Made by a program: the position numbers and the translations under genes
Part shown: positions 1-6,971 of the stretch, piece by piece
Numbering within the stretch: position 1 is the stretch's first letter
Layout: the number at the start of each line of letters is the position of its first letter
DNA from: an uncultured Faecalibacterium sp.
GTDB taxonomy: Bacteria > Bacillota > Clostridia > Oscillospirales > Ruminococcaceae
DNA length: 64,000 nt
Reading direction: 5' to 3'
NCBI GenBank assembly: GCA_934548045.1
Contig: CAKTEM010000003.1
Coordinates: 1 to 64,000 of the forward strand
Notes under the pieces: generated by a model
What the model was told of the DNA's origin: nothing
Seen by the model: the letters and a program-made list of their open reading frames with translations, nothing else
The model's database searches: none

Positions 1-197
1 CCCAGCAGCATCTCGGGCATCTCTTCGTGGATCTTGCGGATGCACTCCTCAGCACATGCAGTGCGGAAGGTGACCTCAGCTGCAGGCAGACCGCCCTCAG
101 CCAGAGCCTTGCACAGGGGCAGAGCTTCGTCAACGCTGTTAAATGCAATAACAGGGATAATGCCGATCTGATAGACCTTTTCTACGATGGGATTCAT
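1..197 (-). CDS. eda: KDPG/KHG aldolase, N-terminal part (runs off the window)
   Basis: The first 65 residues are visible. They start MNPIVEKVYQIGIIPVIAFN and continue with a helix rich in Ala/Leu and an AEVTFRT strand, the usual opening of 2-dehydro-3-deoxyphosphogluconate aldolase; the Glu of AEVTFRT matches the family's conserved active-site Glu. The enzyme splits KDPG into pyruvate and glyceraldehyde-3-phosphate in the cytoplasm, the last step of hexuronate breakdown, which fits uxuA and uxuB nearby. The ATG at 197 follows AGAAGGAG. The Schiff-base Lys lies outside the window, so activity cannot be judged. Confidence 0.85.
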   Translation of the reverse strand, partial: MNPIVEKVYQIGIIPVIAFNSVDEALPLCKALAEGGLPAAEVTFRTACAEECIRKIHEEMPEMLL

Positions 198-283
198 AAC
201 GCATTTCTCCTTCTATAATTTAAACTCTCCGAGTGGGGCAGGAGACCCGTTTTCGGGCATACCACTCCTACCATACGCTTGTA

Positions 284-293
284 ATACTAGTAT
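284..293. promoter_or_regulatory. Palindrome upstream of eda
   Basis: ATACTAGTAT is a perfect 10-bp palindrome about 90 bases before the eda start. It could be an operator or overlap a -10 element (TATACT on the minus strand). No convincing -35 element was found at the right distance. Confidence 0.35.
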
Positions 294-348
294 AAACGAA
301 GGAGGGGAGTTTGGTAATGCTCAACAAGCACAATGTTTTGAATAAGAC

Positions 349-358
349 CTTGTATACA
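349..358 (-). promoter_or_regulatory. GTATACAAG motif, candidate GntR-family operator (copy 1)
   Basis: Minus strand reads TGTATACAAG, with an 8-bp palindromic core TGTATACA. The same GTATACAAG word occurs upstream of uxuA, the giant surface protein and citD in this window. The Bacillus subtilis gluconate repressor GntR is known to bind ATACTTGTATACAAGTAT, so this is a candidate site for a GntR-family regulator; the assignment is inference. Confidence 0.45.
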
Positions 359-378
359 TTGCACAAAAATGCCGAGAT

Positions 379-1287
379 TCAGAGTTTTAACCGCCGGAAC
401 AGCTCCGCAACACCGTCGTTGTCGCAGTCATTTTCACTCACAAGGTCGGCCAGCTCCTTGATGTGGGGCATCCCGTTCGCCATCACAGCGGCGACGCCGG
501 CCTTCTCCAGCATGGCGCGGTCGTTCTCGCTGTCGCCGACGGCGGCAGTCGCTTCGTGAGGGATGCTAAGGATGTCGGCCAGTGCCAGCAGGGCGTTTCC
601 CTTATCGACATTCCGGGCCGTGACTTCGATGTTTTCGGGCGAACCCTGCACGACCTCGACCCCTTCCAGCTTGAGGAACCGGGGCAGGGCTTCCTGCGCT
701 TCCTCCACGGTGTTGAAGAACATGCAGAACTTCTCGATCTCGTGGGCGTTCCGGCTCATCCACTCGGCAAGGTCGCGCACGACGACAAAGCGGCCGTCGT
801 TGGGCTGCTGGGCCTCGGTGGAGTGCTTCTTCTCGAACCGGGCGGTCAGGCACTCGATACCGTGAAGATCCTTGATGGAATGTCCGTCCGAGAAGATGCT
901 CATCTCGCCCGAATACTCGTGGAACAGCGAAAAAACCTCTCGTGCCTTTTCCACAGGGAAAACGTTGTGGACAAGGCAGGCCGGCTCGCTGGTCTCCCGT
1001 TCGGCGGCGTTGGAGTACCGGCTGTACACACAGCCCAGAGGGTCGTTACCGAGATCCCAGACGGCGGCACCGTTGGAGGTGATAGCGTACCGGATGCCGG
1101 GAAGCTGTGCCACGATGGGCGGCAGGTTTGCCAGCGGTCGGCCGGTGGCCGGCAGGACGACGACACCGTGGGCAACAGCCTCGGCGATGGCCTGACGGGT
1201 GAGGGGAGAGATGCTCGAATGATGGGTCAGAAGGGTGCCGTCGAGGTCGAGTGCGACCATGCGGACGGGAACAGCAGGTTTTGACAT
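379..1287 (-). CDS. Cof-type HAD-IIB family phosphatase
   Basis: A 302-residue cytoplasmic HAD-superfamily hydrolase that probably removes phosphate from a small sugar or cofactor phosphate. Motif I is ALDLDGTLL, with the nucleophile Asp14 and acid/base Asp16. Motif II lies in ITSNGA, and motif IV is the GDSENDRAML block that binds magnesium near residue 250. Length and the C2-type cap between motifs II and IV match the Cof family. The ATG at 1287 follows AAGGAG. It lies between a gene remnant and eda; the substrate is unknown and the context does not settle it. Confidence 0.88.
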   Translation of the reverse strand: MSKPAVPVRMVALDLDGTLLTHHSSISPLTRQAIAEAVAHGVVVLPATGRPLANLPPIVAQLPGIRYAITSNGAAVWDLGNDPLGCVYSRYSNAAERETSEPACLVHNVFPVEKAREVFSLFHEYSGEMSIFSDGHSIKDLHGIECLTARFEKKHSTEAQQPNDGRFVVVRDLAEWMSRNAHEIEKFCMFFNTVEEAQEALPRFLKLEGVEVVQGSPENIEVTARNVDKGNALLALADILSIPHEATAAVGDSENDRAMLEKAGVAAVMANGMPHIKELADLVSENDCDNDGVAELFRRLKL

Positions 1288-1296
1288 GAAAACTCC

Positions 1297-1542
1297 TTAC
1301 AGTAATGGTGTGTGTGACGTACCGTCCAGCGTCTCAGCAACGATGTAGCGCGGACGGGCCTTGATCTCCTCGTAGATTTTGGAAATATAGTACCGGAAGA
1401 CCAGAGCATCCCAATTCGGAAGCCAGTTTACCAGCTTGTAGAAATGGGCAACCAGGCCGATGAGAAGGGCCGCAAAAAAGCAGACGACCCATTCCCGGCG
1501 GATGCGTTGGCGGACATTTGCGAAAAAATGTTCGGGAACCAT
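1297..1542 (-). pseudogene. Truncated N-terminus of a GtrII-like glucosyltransferase membrane protein (possible gene remnant)
   Basis: An 81-codon reading frame with its own ATG after AGAAAGGAG. It has a basic N-terminus, one transmembrane stretch (about residues 19-38) and the phrase KLVNWLPNWDALVFRY. That phrase resembles the start of large GtrII/glucosyltransferase-domain membrane proteins, in which many more membrane helices follow. Here the similarity stops after about 55 residues, the frame runs on into an unrelated polar tail and ends 10 bases before the HAD gene. I read it as a 5' gene fragment. A genuine small membrane protein is the alternative. Confidence 0.4.
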
Positions 1543-1677
1543 TCCAGACTCCTTTCTGTGCAGGCAGGGAAAAGCGTCGACCCCTCGCCTGCGCTCCCAT
1601 CCCGTCGCAGATACAAATACGACGGGATTCAAGTGATATTTCCAAAAGCAACCTAAATTATACCGCAAATTTTATGT

Positions 1678-1706
1678 TTGCACAAGGAGATGGAATGTGG
1701 TAAAAT
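1678..1706 (+). promoter_or_regulatory. Promoter of the PAP2 gene
   Basis: TTGCAC, 17-bp spacer, TAAAAT, ending 36 bases before the PAP2 start codon. Confidence 0.6.
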
Positions 1707-1742
1707 AAAACGTCTTGAAATCAAAAATACAGGAGAAATAGT

Positions 1743-2384
1743 ATGAATCTGCAAAAACTGCGGTCGAACTGCCGTCCGCATCTCTGGTTCCAGCTTTACT
1801 GGGTGATCTATCTCATCTGGTTTTTCTGGCTCGACCTCACCATCAAAAACCCTAAGTACATCATCCACAGCCCCATCGACGACATCATTCCCTTCAACGA
1901 ATGGTTCGTCTTTCCGTATTGCAGCTGGTTTTTGCTGCTGGCGGCGGTCACGGCGATGCTCTGGTGGAACGATACCGAGAGCTACGATAAGCTCTGCCTG
2001 ATGATGTTCTCGGGCATGACCTTCTGTCTCATTCTTTATATGGTGCTGCCGAACGGTCTGGATATCCGCCCGACCGCCGAGGCCATTGGCCGGGATAACA
2101 TCGCGATGAGCATCATGAAGATGCTGTGGAGCGCGGATGCCTCGGTCAATGTCTGCCCGTCCATCCACTGCCAGAGTTCCGGCTGTATGGCTCTGGCGTT
2201 TTCTCAGAGCAAGCTGGCGAAGAACCGCCCGGGCCTCAAGGTGCTGGCGTGGGTCTGGGCCGGCCTCATCTGCGCCTCCACCGTCTTCACCAAACAGCAC
2301 TCCATTATAGATGTGGTCTGCGGTCTGGCTCTGGTGGCAGTCTGGGTTCCCATCCTGTATCGCCCGAAAAAGGCAAAAATGTAA
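1743..2384 (+). CDS. PAP2-superfamily membrane phosphatase/phosphotransferase
   Basis: A 213-residue integral membrane protein with about six hydrophobic helices. Two signature motifs of the PAP2 superfamily are present: CPSIHCQSS (motif 2 with the catalytic His, about residue 141) and TKQHSIIDVVCG (motif 3 with His and Asp, about residues 183-194). Motif 1 (K-x6-RP) is only loosely matched by LPNGLDIRPT. Proteins of this type dephosphorylate lipid phosphates or transfer phospho-head groups on the outer membrane face. The ATG follows CAGGAG. It appears monocistronic with its own promoter. The substrate cannot be inferred. Confidence 0.82.
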   Translation: MNLQKLRSNCRPHLWFQLYWVIYLIWFFWLDLTIKNPKYIIHSPIDDIIPFNEWFVFPYCSWFLLLAAVTAMLWWNDTESYDKLCLMMFSGMTFCLILYMVLPNGLDIRPTAEAIGRDNIAMSIMKMLWSADASVNVCPSIHCQSSGCMALAFSQSKLAKNRPGLKVLAWVWAGLICASTVFTKQHSIIDVVCGLALVAVWVPILYRPKKAKM

Positions 2385-2412
2385 TTTTAGCTTGTCAATC
2401 TTGCGAAATCCC

Positions 2413-2441
2413 TTGACGCAGAGGGGTTGTGCGGATACAAT
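2413..2441 (+). promoter_or_regulatory. Promoter of the gntR-type gene
   Basis: TTGACG, 17-bp spacer, TACAAT; the start codon is 66 bases downstream. Confidence 0.65.
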
Positions 2442-2507
2442 AAAATTGTGATTGATATATCAAAGTCGGTACACGCTGATTTGTGAAATACAAGGAGAGT
2501 GGAAAGT

Positions 2508-3197
2508 ATGGCTGCAAAGAGCGCGCGTGAGATCGCATACGATACGATCCGCAGCCGAATCATTACGATGGAACTCAAACCCGGCGATGAACTGAATGAC
2601 CGCCTGCTGGCGCAGGAGCTGGGCATCAGCCGCACCCCCATGCGAGAAGCTCTTATCATGCTCAACATTGCCCACATGGTGACCATCAAACCCCAGAGCG
2701 GTACCCATGTGGCACCCATCGACCTCAAGCTGATGGAGATGGAGCAGTTCGCCCGTTATACATTAGAGAAAGAGATTTTGAACCGTATCCGCGGCAGTCT
2801 GACCCCAGAGCAGGAAGCGGCCTACCGGATGAACATCGAGCAGTACCGCACGCTGGAGCGTCAGCTCGACGCGGAGAAACGGGAGAGCCGGATGCTGGAA
2901 CTCGACAACGCTTTTCACCGGATGGCGTTCGAGATCTGCGGCATGGAGGAACACTTCGACCACATGCTCTCGACTTTCCAGCACATCGAACGTCTGCGTA
3001 AGTTCAGCCTTCAGACCGACGAGAACAAATCCGTCTGCGCGGCGCATACCCGTATTCTTGAAGCCGTCCTGCACGGCACCGAGGAGGATGTGGGCCGTGC
3101 CTTGAGCGACCACCTGAACCGGTACAAGCTCTCGGTGGAGCAGGCGCGGAAACACCACCCGGATTACTTTATTGAAGGGCAAACATCGTTAAAATAA
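2508..3197 (+). CDS. GntR-family (FadR/FCD subfamily) transcriptional regulator
   Basis: A 229-residue regulator. An N-terminal winged helix (residues about 5-70, with LAQELGISRTPMREAL as the recognition region) is followed by an all-helical FCD effector domain. The FCD domain carries the usual acidic/His positions (DNAFHRMAF and AAHTRILEAV) that bind metal and a small carboxylate ligand. The ATG at 2508 was chosen because AAGGAG lies 10 bases ahead; a GTG at 2499 would sit on the ribosome site. It lies directly upstream of uxuA-uxuB behind its own terminator, so it is probably the local hexuronate repressor acting on operators at 3264 and/or 3320. The ligand is inference. Confidence 0.9.
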   Translation: MAAKSAREIAYDTIRSRIITMELKPGDELNDRLLAQELGISRTPMREALIMLNIAHMVTIKPQSGTHVAPIDLKLMEMEQFARYTLEKEILNRIRGSLTPEQEAAYRMNIEQYRTLERQLDAEKRESRMLELDNAFHRMAFEICGMEEHFDHMLSTFQHIERLRKFSLQTDENKSVCAAHTRILEAVLHGTEEDVGRALSDHLNRYKLSVEQARKHHPDYFIEGQTSLK

Positions 3198-3213
3198 AAT
3201 CAAATTTTGCCAG

Positions 3214-3259
3214 AAAGACGGCTGCAAAATCGGAAAAACCGATTAGCAGTCGTCTTTTT
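3214..3259 (+). terminator. Intrinsic terminator after gntR
   Basis: Stem AAGACGGCTGC with GCAGTCGTCTT (one G-T pair), containing a second inner stem AATCGG/CCGATT, followed by a T run. Confidence 0.8.
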
Positions 3260-3263
3260 GTCT

Positions 3264-3275
3264 AAAGTATACAAG
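3264..3275 (+). promoter_or_regulatory. GTATACAAG motif upstream of uxuA (copy 2)
   Basis: AAAGTATACAAG, identical over 12 bases to the copy at 13704. It sits about 30 bases ahead of the uxuA -35 element. Probable binding site for a GntR-family regulator. Confidence 0.5.
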
Positions 3276-3305
3276 AAAAAACTCTAAAAAATGTCAAAAC
3301 GCCAA

Positions 3306-3334
3306 TTGCCAAAATCAAACTAATATATTAGAAT
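3306..3334 (+). promoter_or_regulatory. uxuAB promoter with overlapping palindrome
   Basis: TTGCCA, 17-bp spacer, TAGAAT. The perfect 12-bp palindrome CTAATATATTAG (3320-3331) covers the spacer/-10 boundary, a position where bound protein would block polymerase, so it is a second operator candidate. Confidence 0.55.
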
Positions 3335-3406
3335 ATAAGACGAGAATGAGCCCCAGTGATTGCTGTGGGCCGAAAGCGATGGGAACACAACAAGGAGGAC
3401 CCCACT

Positions 3407-4507
3407 ATGCCTATGAAAATGGGTTGGCGTTGGTACGGTGAAGGCAACGATCCTATCACCCTCAGCGACATCAAGCAGATCCCCGGCGTGACCAGCATCG
3501 TCTGGGCATTGCACAACAAGATGCCCGGCGAGATCTGGGAAGTTGACGAGATCCAGAAGGTCGCAGACCAGATCCATGCGTATGGTTTTGACATGGACGT
3601 AGTCGAGTCGGTCAATGTCCACGACGACATCAAGATCGGCCTGCCTACCCGTGATAAGTACATCGAGAACTACAAGCAGTGCATCCGCAACCTGTCCAAG
3701 TTCGGCGTCAAGGTTATCTGCTATAACTTCATGCCGATCTTCGACTGGACCCGTACCGACCTGTTCCACCCGGTCGGCGACGGCTCCACCGCCCTGTTCT
3801 ATCAGAAAGATATGATCCAGGACGATTACAAGGCAATGGCCGAGTACATCATGTCCTTCACCGAGAAGTACAACATGACCTTCCCCGGCTGGGAGCCGGA
3901 GCGCATGGCAAAGCTGGACGAGCTGTTCAAGGCTTATGCGCCTGTCACCAAAGAGAAGCTGTGGGAGAACCTGAAGTACTTCCTCGAGGCTCTGATGCCG
4001 ACCTGCCGTGAGTGCGACATCAAGATGGCTATCCACATGGACGATCCTCCTTGGGATATCTTCGGCCTGCCCCGTCTGCTGGTCGACGCCGAGAGCATCG
4101 ACCGCTTCCTGAGCATGGTCGACGACGAGTACAACTGCCTGACCCTCTGCTCCGGCAGCCTGAACGCAAACCCCAACAACAATGTTGCTGAGATCGTCCG
4201 CAAGCACTGCGACCGCATTGCATTTGCGCATATCCGCAACATCCACCACTTCCCCAACGGCGACTTCTCCGAGGCTGCTCACCGCGACTGCTGCGGCGAG
4301 ACCGGCATCATCGAGATCCTGCGCGCTTACCATGACTGCGGTTTCGAGGGCTACATCCGCCCCGACCACGGCCGTCAGCTCTGGGAAGAAGGCCCCGGCA
4401 ACTGCCGTCCCGGTTACGGCAAGTATGACCGCGCTCTGGGTATCCAGTACATGCTGGGTGTCTGGGATCTGCTGGATCGTCTGGATGAAGAGAAAAAGAA
4501 AGGCTAA
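3407..4507 (+). CDS. uxuA: Mannonate dehydratase
   Basis: A 366-residue TIM-barrel enzyme that dehydrates D-mannonate to 2-keto-3-deoxygluconate in the cytoplasm. The start MPMKMGWRWYGEGNDP and the segments GWEPER and HIRNIHHFPNGDF are typical of UxuA, as is the C-terminal YIRPDHGRQLW; length is normal (about 360-390). The ATG at 3407 follows AAGGAGG by 9 bases; in-frame upstream codons lack a ribosome site. It is first in a two-gene operon with uxuB only 5 bases downstream and sits beside a GntR regulator. Confidence 0.95.
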   Translation: MPMKMGWRWYGEGNDPITLSDIKQIPGVTSIVWALHNKMPGEIWEVDEIQKVADQIHAYGFDMDVVESVNVHDDIKIGLPTRDKYIENYKQCIRNLSKFGVKVICYNFMPIFDWTRTDLFHPVGDGSTALFYQKDMIQDDYKAMAEYIMSFTEKYNMTFPGWEPERMAKLDELFKAYAPVTKEKLWENLKYFLEALMPTCRECDIKMAIHMDDPPWDIFGLPRLLVDAESIDRFLSMVDDEYNCLTLCSGSLNANPNNNVAEIVRKHCDRIAFAHIRNIHHFPNGDFSEAAHRDCCGETGIIEILRAYHDCGFEGYIRPDHGRQLWEEGPGNCRPGYGKYDRALGIQYMLGVWDLLDRLDEEKKKG

Positions 4508-4512
4508 GCATT

Positions 4513-6099
4513 ATGAAGCTGTCTGATATCAAGAATGGCAATCTGTCCGCTGAGTGGGCAGAAAAGGGTTATGAGCTGCCGAAGTTCGACGTTGAGGCTG
4601 TCAAGGCCAAGACCCACGCCGAGCCGACTTGGGTCCACTTTGGTGCCGGAAACATCTTCCGTGCATTCCCGGCTGCAATTCTGAATGAGGCTCTGAACAG
4701 CGGCAAGTATGACCGTGGTGTCATCGTGGCCGAGAGCTTCGACTATGAGATCATCGACAAGGCATATCGTCCTTACGATAACATGAGCTTGCTGGTCTGC
4801 CTGAAGTCCACCGGCGACATCGAGAAGAAGGTCATCGCTTCTGTCACCGAGAGCCTGAAGGCTGACCCCTCCTTCACCGAGGACTGGGCGCGTCTGGTCG
4901 AGATCTTCCAGAACCCCAGCCTGCAGATGATCTCCTTCACCATCACCGAGAAGGGCTACGGCGTCGCTCCTGCTGACCTCGAGCGCGGCCTGACCCCCGT
5001 TCTGGCAATGGGCAAGGTCACTGCTCTGCTGTACGAGCGTTTCAAGGCTGGTAAGCTGCCCCTGACCGTTCAGAGCATGGATAACTGCTCTCACAACGGC
5101 GATAAGGTCAAGAATGCTGTCTTTACCTACGCTTCCAAGTGGGTCGAGCAGGGTCTGGTCCCGGCTGAGTTCCTGGCATACGTTCAGGACGAGACCAAGG
5201 TCACCTTCCCCTGGAGCATGATCGACAAGATCACTCCGCGCCCGGACGCAAAGGTCCAGAAGATGCTGGCAGACGACGGCTTCGAGGATAACTACACCAT
5301 CGTCACCGAGAAGCACACCTTCACCGCTCCCTTTGTCAATGCTGAGGAGACCGAGTACCTGTGCATCGAGGATCACTACACCAATGGTCGTCCTCCGCTG
5401 GAGCTGGGCGGTGTCCTCTACTGCGACCGTGAGACCGTCGATAAGATCGAGAAGATGAAGGTCTGCACCTGCCTGAATCCGCTGCACACCGCAATGTCCA
5501 TCTACGGCTGCATGCTGGATTACACCCTCATCTCTGCTGAGATGGCAGATGAGGATCTGCGTGCCTTCATCCAGAAGATCGGCTACATCGAGGCAATGCC
5601 GGTCGTCGTCGACCCGGGCGTCCTGAACCCCTACGAGTTCATCGGTGCCGTCATCAACCGCCGCCTGCCCAACCCGTTCATGCCCGATGCTCCTCAGCGT
5701 ATCGCGACCGATACCTCCCAGAAGCTGGCCATCCGCTTTGGCGAGACCATCAAGGCATACGAGGCACGCGGTCTGGATAAGTCCAACCTGATCCTCATTC
5801 CGTTGGTTCTGGCTGGCTATGCACGCTACCTGAAGGGTGTCGATGACAACGGCAATCCGTTCGAGATCTCTCCGGATCCGCTGCTGGCAGAGCTGCAGGA
5901 AATTGTCGCTCCGCTGGAAGTCAAGGAAGGCGAGCAGGACTTCAGCTGCCTGAAGAAGCTGTACAGCCGTGCCGATGTCTTCGGCGTCGACCTGTACGCA
6001 GTCGGTCTGGGCGAGAAGATCGAGGGCATGGTCAAGGAGCTGTACGCTGGTAACGGCGCAGTCCGCAAGACCCTGCACAAGTACACCGTCGCTCGCTGA
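4513..6099 (+). CDS. uxuB: Fructuronate reductase / mannitol dehydrogenase family
   Basis: A 528-residue NAD-dependent polyol dehydrogenase-fold enzyme. The N-terminal nucleotide-binding part contains VHFGAGNIFRAF. The middle holds SMDNCSHNGDKV and DKITPRP, the latter carrying the family's catalytic Lys. The genetic context (directly after uxuA) points to the fructuronate to mannonate step; mannitol or tagaturonate reductase would look similar. It is somewhat longer than E. coli UxuB. No isomerase (uxaC) is visible in the window, so the first pathway step must be encoded elsewhere. Confidence 0.88.
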   Translation: MKLSDIKNGNLSAEWAEKGYELPKFDVEAVKAKTHAEPTWVHFGAGNIFRAFPAAILNEALNSGKYDRGVIVAESFDYEIIDKAYRPYDNMSLLVCLKSTGDIEKKVIASVTESLKADPSFTEDWARLVEIFQNPSLQMISFTITEKGYGVAPADLERGLTPVLAMGKVTALLYERFKAGKLPLTVQSMDNCSHNGDKVKNAVFTYASKWVEQGLVPAEFLAYVQDETKVTFPWSMIDKITPRPDAKVQKMLADDGFEDNYTIVTEKHTFTAPFVNAEETEYLCIEDHYTNGRPPLELGGVLYCDRETVDKIEKMKVCTCLNPLHTAMSIYGCMLDYTLISAEMADEDLRAFIQKIGYIEAMPVVVDPGVLNPYEFIGAVINRRLPNPFMPDAPQRIATDTSQKLAIRFGETIKAYEARGLDKSNLILIPLVLAGYARYLKGVDDNGNPFEISPDPLLAELQEIVAPLEVKEGEQDFSCLKKLYSRADVFGVDLYAVGLGEKIEGMVKELYAGNGAVRKTLHKYTVAR

Positions 6100-6130
6100 G
6101 ATGCGATAAACTGAACTGACTATCTACGTT

Positions 6131-6168
6131 CCCACGCTGCGTTTTGCTTTGCCGCAGCGTGGGTTTTT
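6131..6168 (+). terminator. Terminator of the uxuAB operon
   Basis: Perfect 11-bp stem CCCACGCTGCG / CGCAGCGTGGG followed by TTTTTG. Confidence 0.9.
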
Positions 6169-6180
6169 GTTTGTAAAAAA

Positions 6181-6227
6181 AAAGAGGGAGCAATCATGGG
6201 TATAACCCGGCGATTGCTCCCTCTTTT
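6181..6227. terminator. Bidirectional hairpin left of the antitoxin gene
   Basis: Arms AAGAGGGAGCAATC and GATTGCTCCCTCTT with A-run on the left and T-run on the right. The outer 11 bases of the arms are the same as in the hairpin at 6607-6653, so the antitoxin gene is bracketed by related hairpins. Confidence 0.75.
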
Positions 6228-6239
6228 GGTAGGCTAATA

Positions 6240-6268
6240 TTGATAACGTAGGCATATTGTGATACAAT
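6240..6268 (+). promoter_or_regulatory. Antitoxin promoter
   Basis: TTGATA, 17-bp spacer, TACAAT: a near-consensus strong promoter 23 bases before the antitoxin ATG. Confidence 0.7.
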
Positions 6269-6291
6269 AAATAAAAATGGAGGTGCTTTTT

Positions 6292-6573
6292 ATGATGCAG
6301 ACATTTGTGCGCCCGTCTCGGGATTTGAGAAATCACTATGCGGAAATCTCTGGGATGCTGAAAGATCACGACCATGTGATCATTACAAATCACGGAAGAG
6401 GGGAATCCGTCCTTATCAATATCGAGGACTATGCGAAGTATGAAGAGTTCCTTCATCAGAGATATGTTGCGGAGGAACTTGCAAAGGCCAAACGGCAGGC
6501 GGCAGACCCCAATACCCAATGGGAAGAACATGAAAGCGTTTGGGAGACGATAGAGAAAGAATATGGCTTATAA
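6292..6573 (+). CDS. Phd/YefM-family antitoxin
   Basis: A 93-residue protein. The N-terminal segment (RPSRDLRNHYAEISGMLKDH, then HVIITNHGRGESVLINIEDY) is the Phd/YefM DNA-binding fold; the acidic C-terminal tail (about residues 50-93) is the part that normally wraps the toxin. Such proteins neutralise a RelE/ParE-type toxin and repress their own promoter. The ATG at 6292 lies 7 bases after GGAGGT. Its 3' end overlaps the start of a toxin reading frame that stops after 13 codons, so this antitoxin is an orphan here. Confidence 0.85.
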   Translation: MMQTFVRPSRDLRNHYAEISGMLKDHDHVIITNHGRGESVLINIEDYAKYEEFLHQRYVAEELAKAKRQAADPNTQWEEHESVWETIEKEYGL

Positions 6574-6604
6574 AATCAAGTATCTGCCGCAGTATGTAAA
6601 ATAA
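6563..6604 (+). pseudogene. RelE/ParE-type toxin gene reduced to a 13-codon stub
   Basis: ATG at 6563 overlaps the antitoxin stop by 11 bases, as in intact TA pairs. It reads MAYKIKYLPQYVK and then TAA. MAYKIKYLP is the usual opening strand of RelE/ParE-superfamily toxins; nothing recognisable follows, and a hairpin begins 3 bases later. This looks like a deletion of about 90 codons. A short functional peptide is possible but less likely. Confidence 0.65.
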
Positions 6605-6606
6605 AA

Positions 6607-6653
6607 CAAAGAGGGAGCAGACGTCGGCATCGACCGGCTCTGCTCCCTCTTTG
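6607..6653. terminator. Bidirectional hairpin right of the antitoxin/toxin stub
   Basis: Perfect 15-bp inverted repeat CAAAGAGGGAGCAGA / TCTGCTCCCTCTTTG. It shares its outer arm with the hairpin at 6181-6227. It can end transcription from the antitoxin side and from the small minus-strand frame at 6666. Confidence 0.75.
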
Positions 6654-6665
6654 TGTGTATGGTGG

Positions 6666-6758
6666 TTATCCTAAAATCTTACTCAGCAGCCAGAGAAGGA
6701 AGCTGGAAGAGGCGGACGAACCGAACAGTTTGGCGAGGATGGAAATCAGACAAGTCAT
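6666..6758 (-). CDS. Possible 30-residue hydrophobic peptide
   Basis: The minus strand has AAAAGGAGA, 10 bases, then ATG opening a 30-codon frame. It reads MTCLISILAKLFGSSASSSF and then LLWLLSKILG, which would form one membrane helix with a Lys on each side. The frame lies between two strong hairpins with no other gene. Size and hydrophobicity recall type I toxins or small membrane regulators, but I do not recognise the family, and a chance frame cannot be excluded. Confidence 0.35.
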   Translation of the reverse strand: MTCLISILAKLFGSSASSSFLLWLLSKILG

Positions 6759-6883
6759 CAGGGGGATTCTCCTTTTCATTCTTTCGGGCAGTCTTTGCGG
6801 AAAACTGCTCCATAAAGAATACGGCAGGGCAGGCGTCTGGATTGCAGGGAATGATTTCCATCCGTCTGGACAACAAAAAAGAA

Positions 6884-6924
6884 GCCGCTGCACCTCAGGT
6901 TGGAAGGGTGCAGCGGCTCTTTTT
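6884..6924. terminator. Terminator, probably for enolase (bidirectional)
   Basis: Perfect stem GCCGCTGCACC / GGTGCAGCGGC with T runs on both strands; it begins about 50 bases past the enolase stop on the minus strand. Confidence 0.8.
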
Positions 6925-6971
6925 AGATAGGATAAAAAGGAAAGAAAAGAGAAAGTCTATTTAAGATTCGA

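Noticed and set aside
3320..4369. A 349-codon minus-strand frame opposite uxuA
   Set aside because: Antisense shadow with low-complexity Val/Asp/Leu composition.
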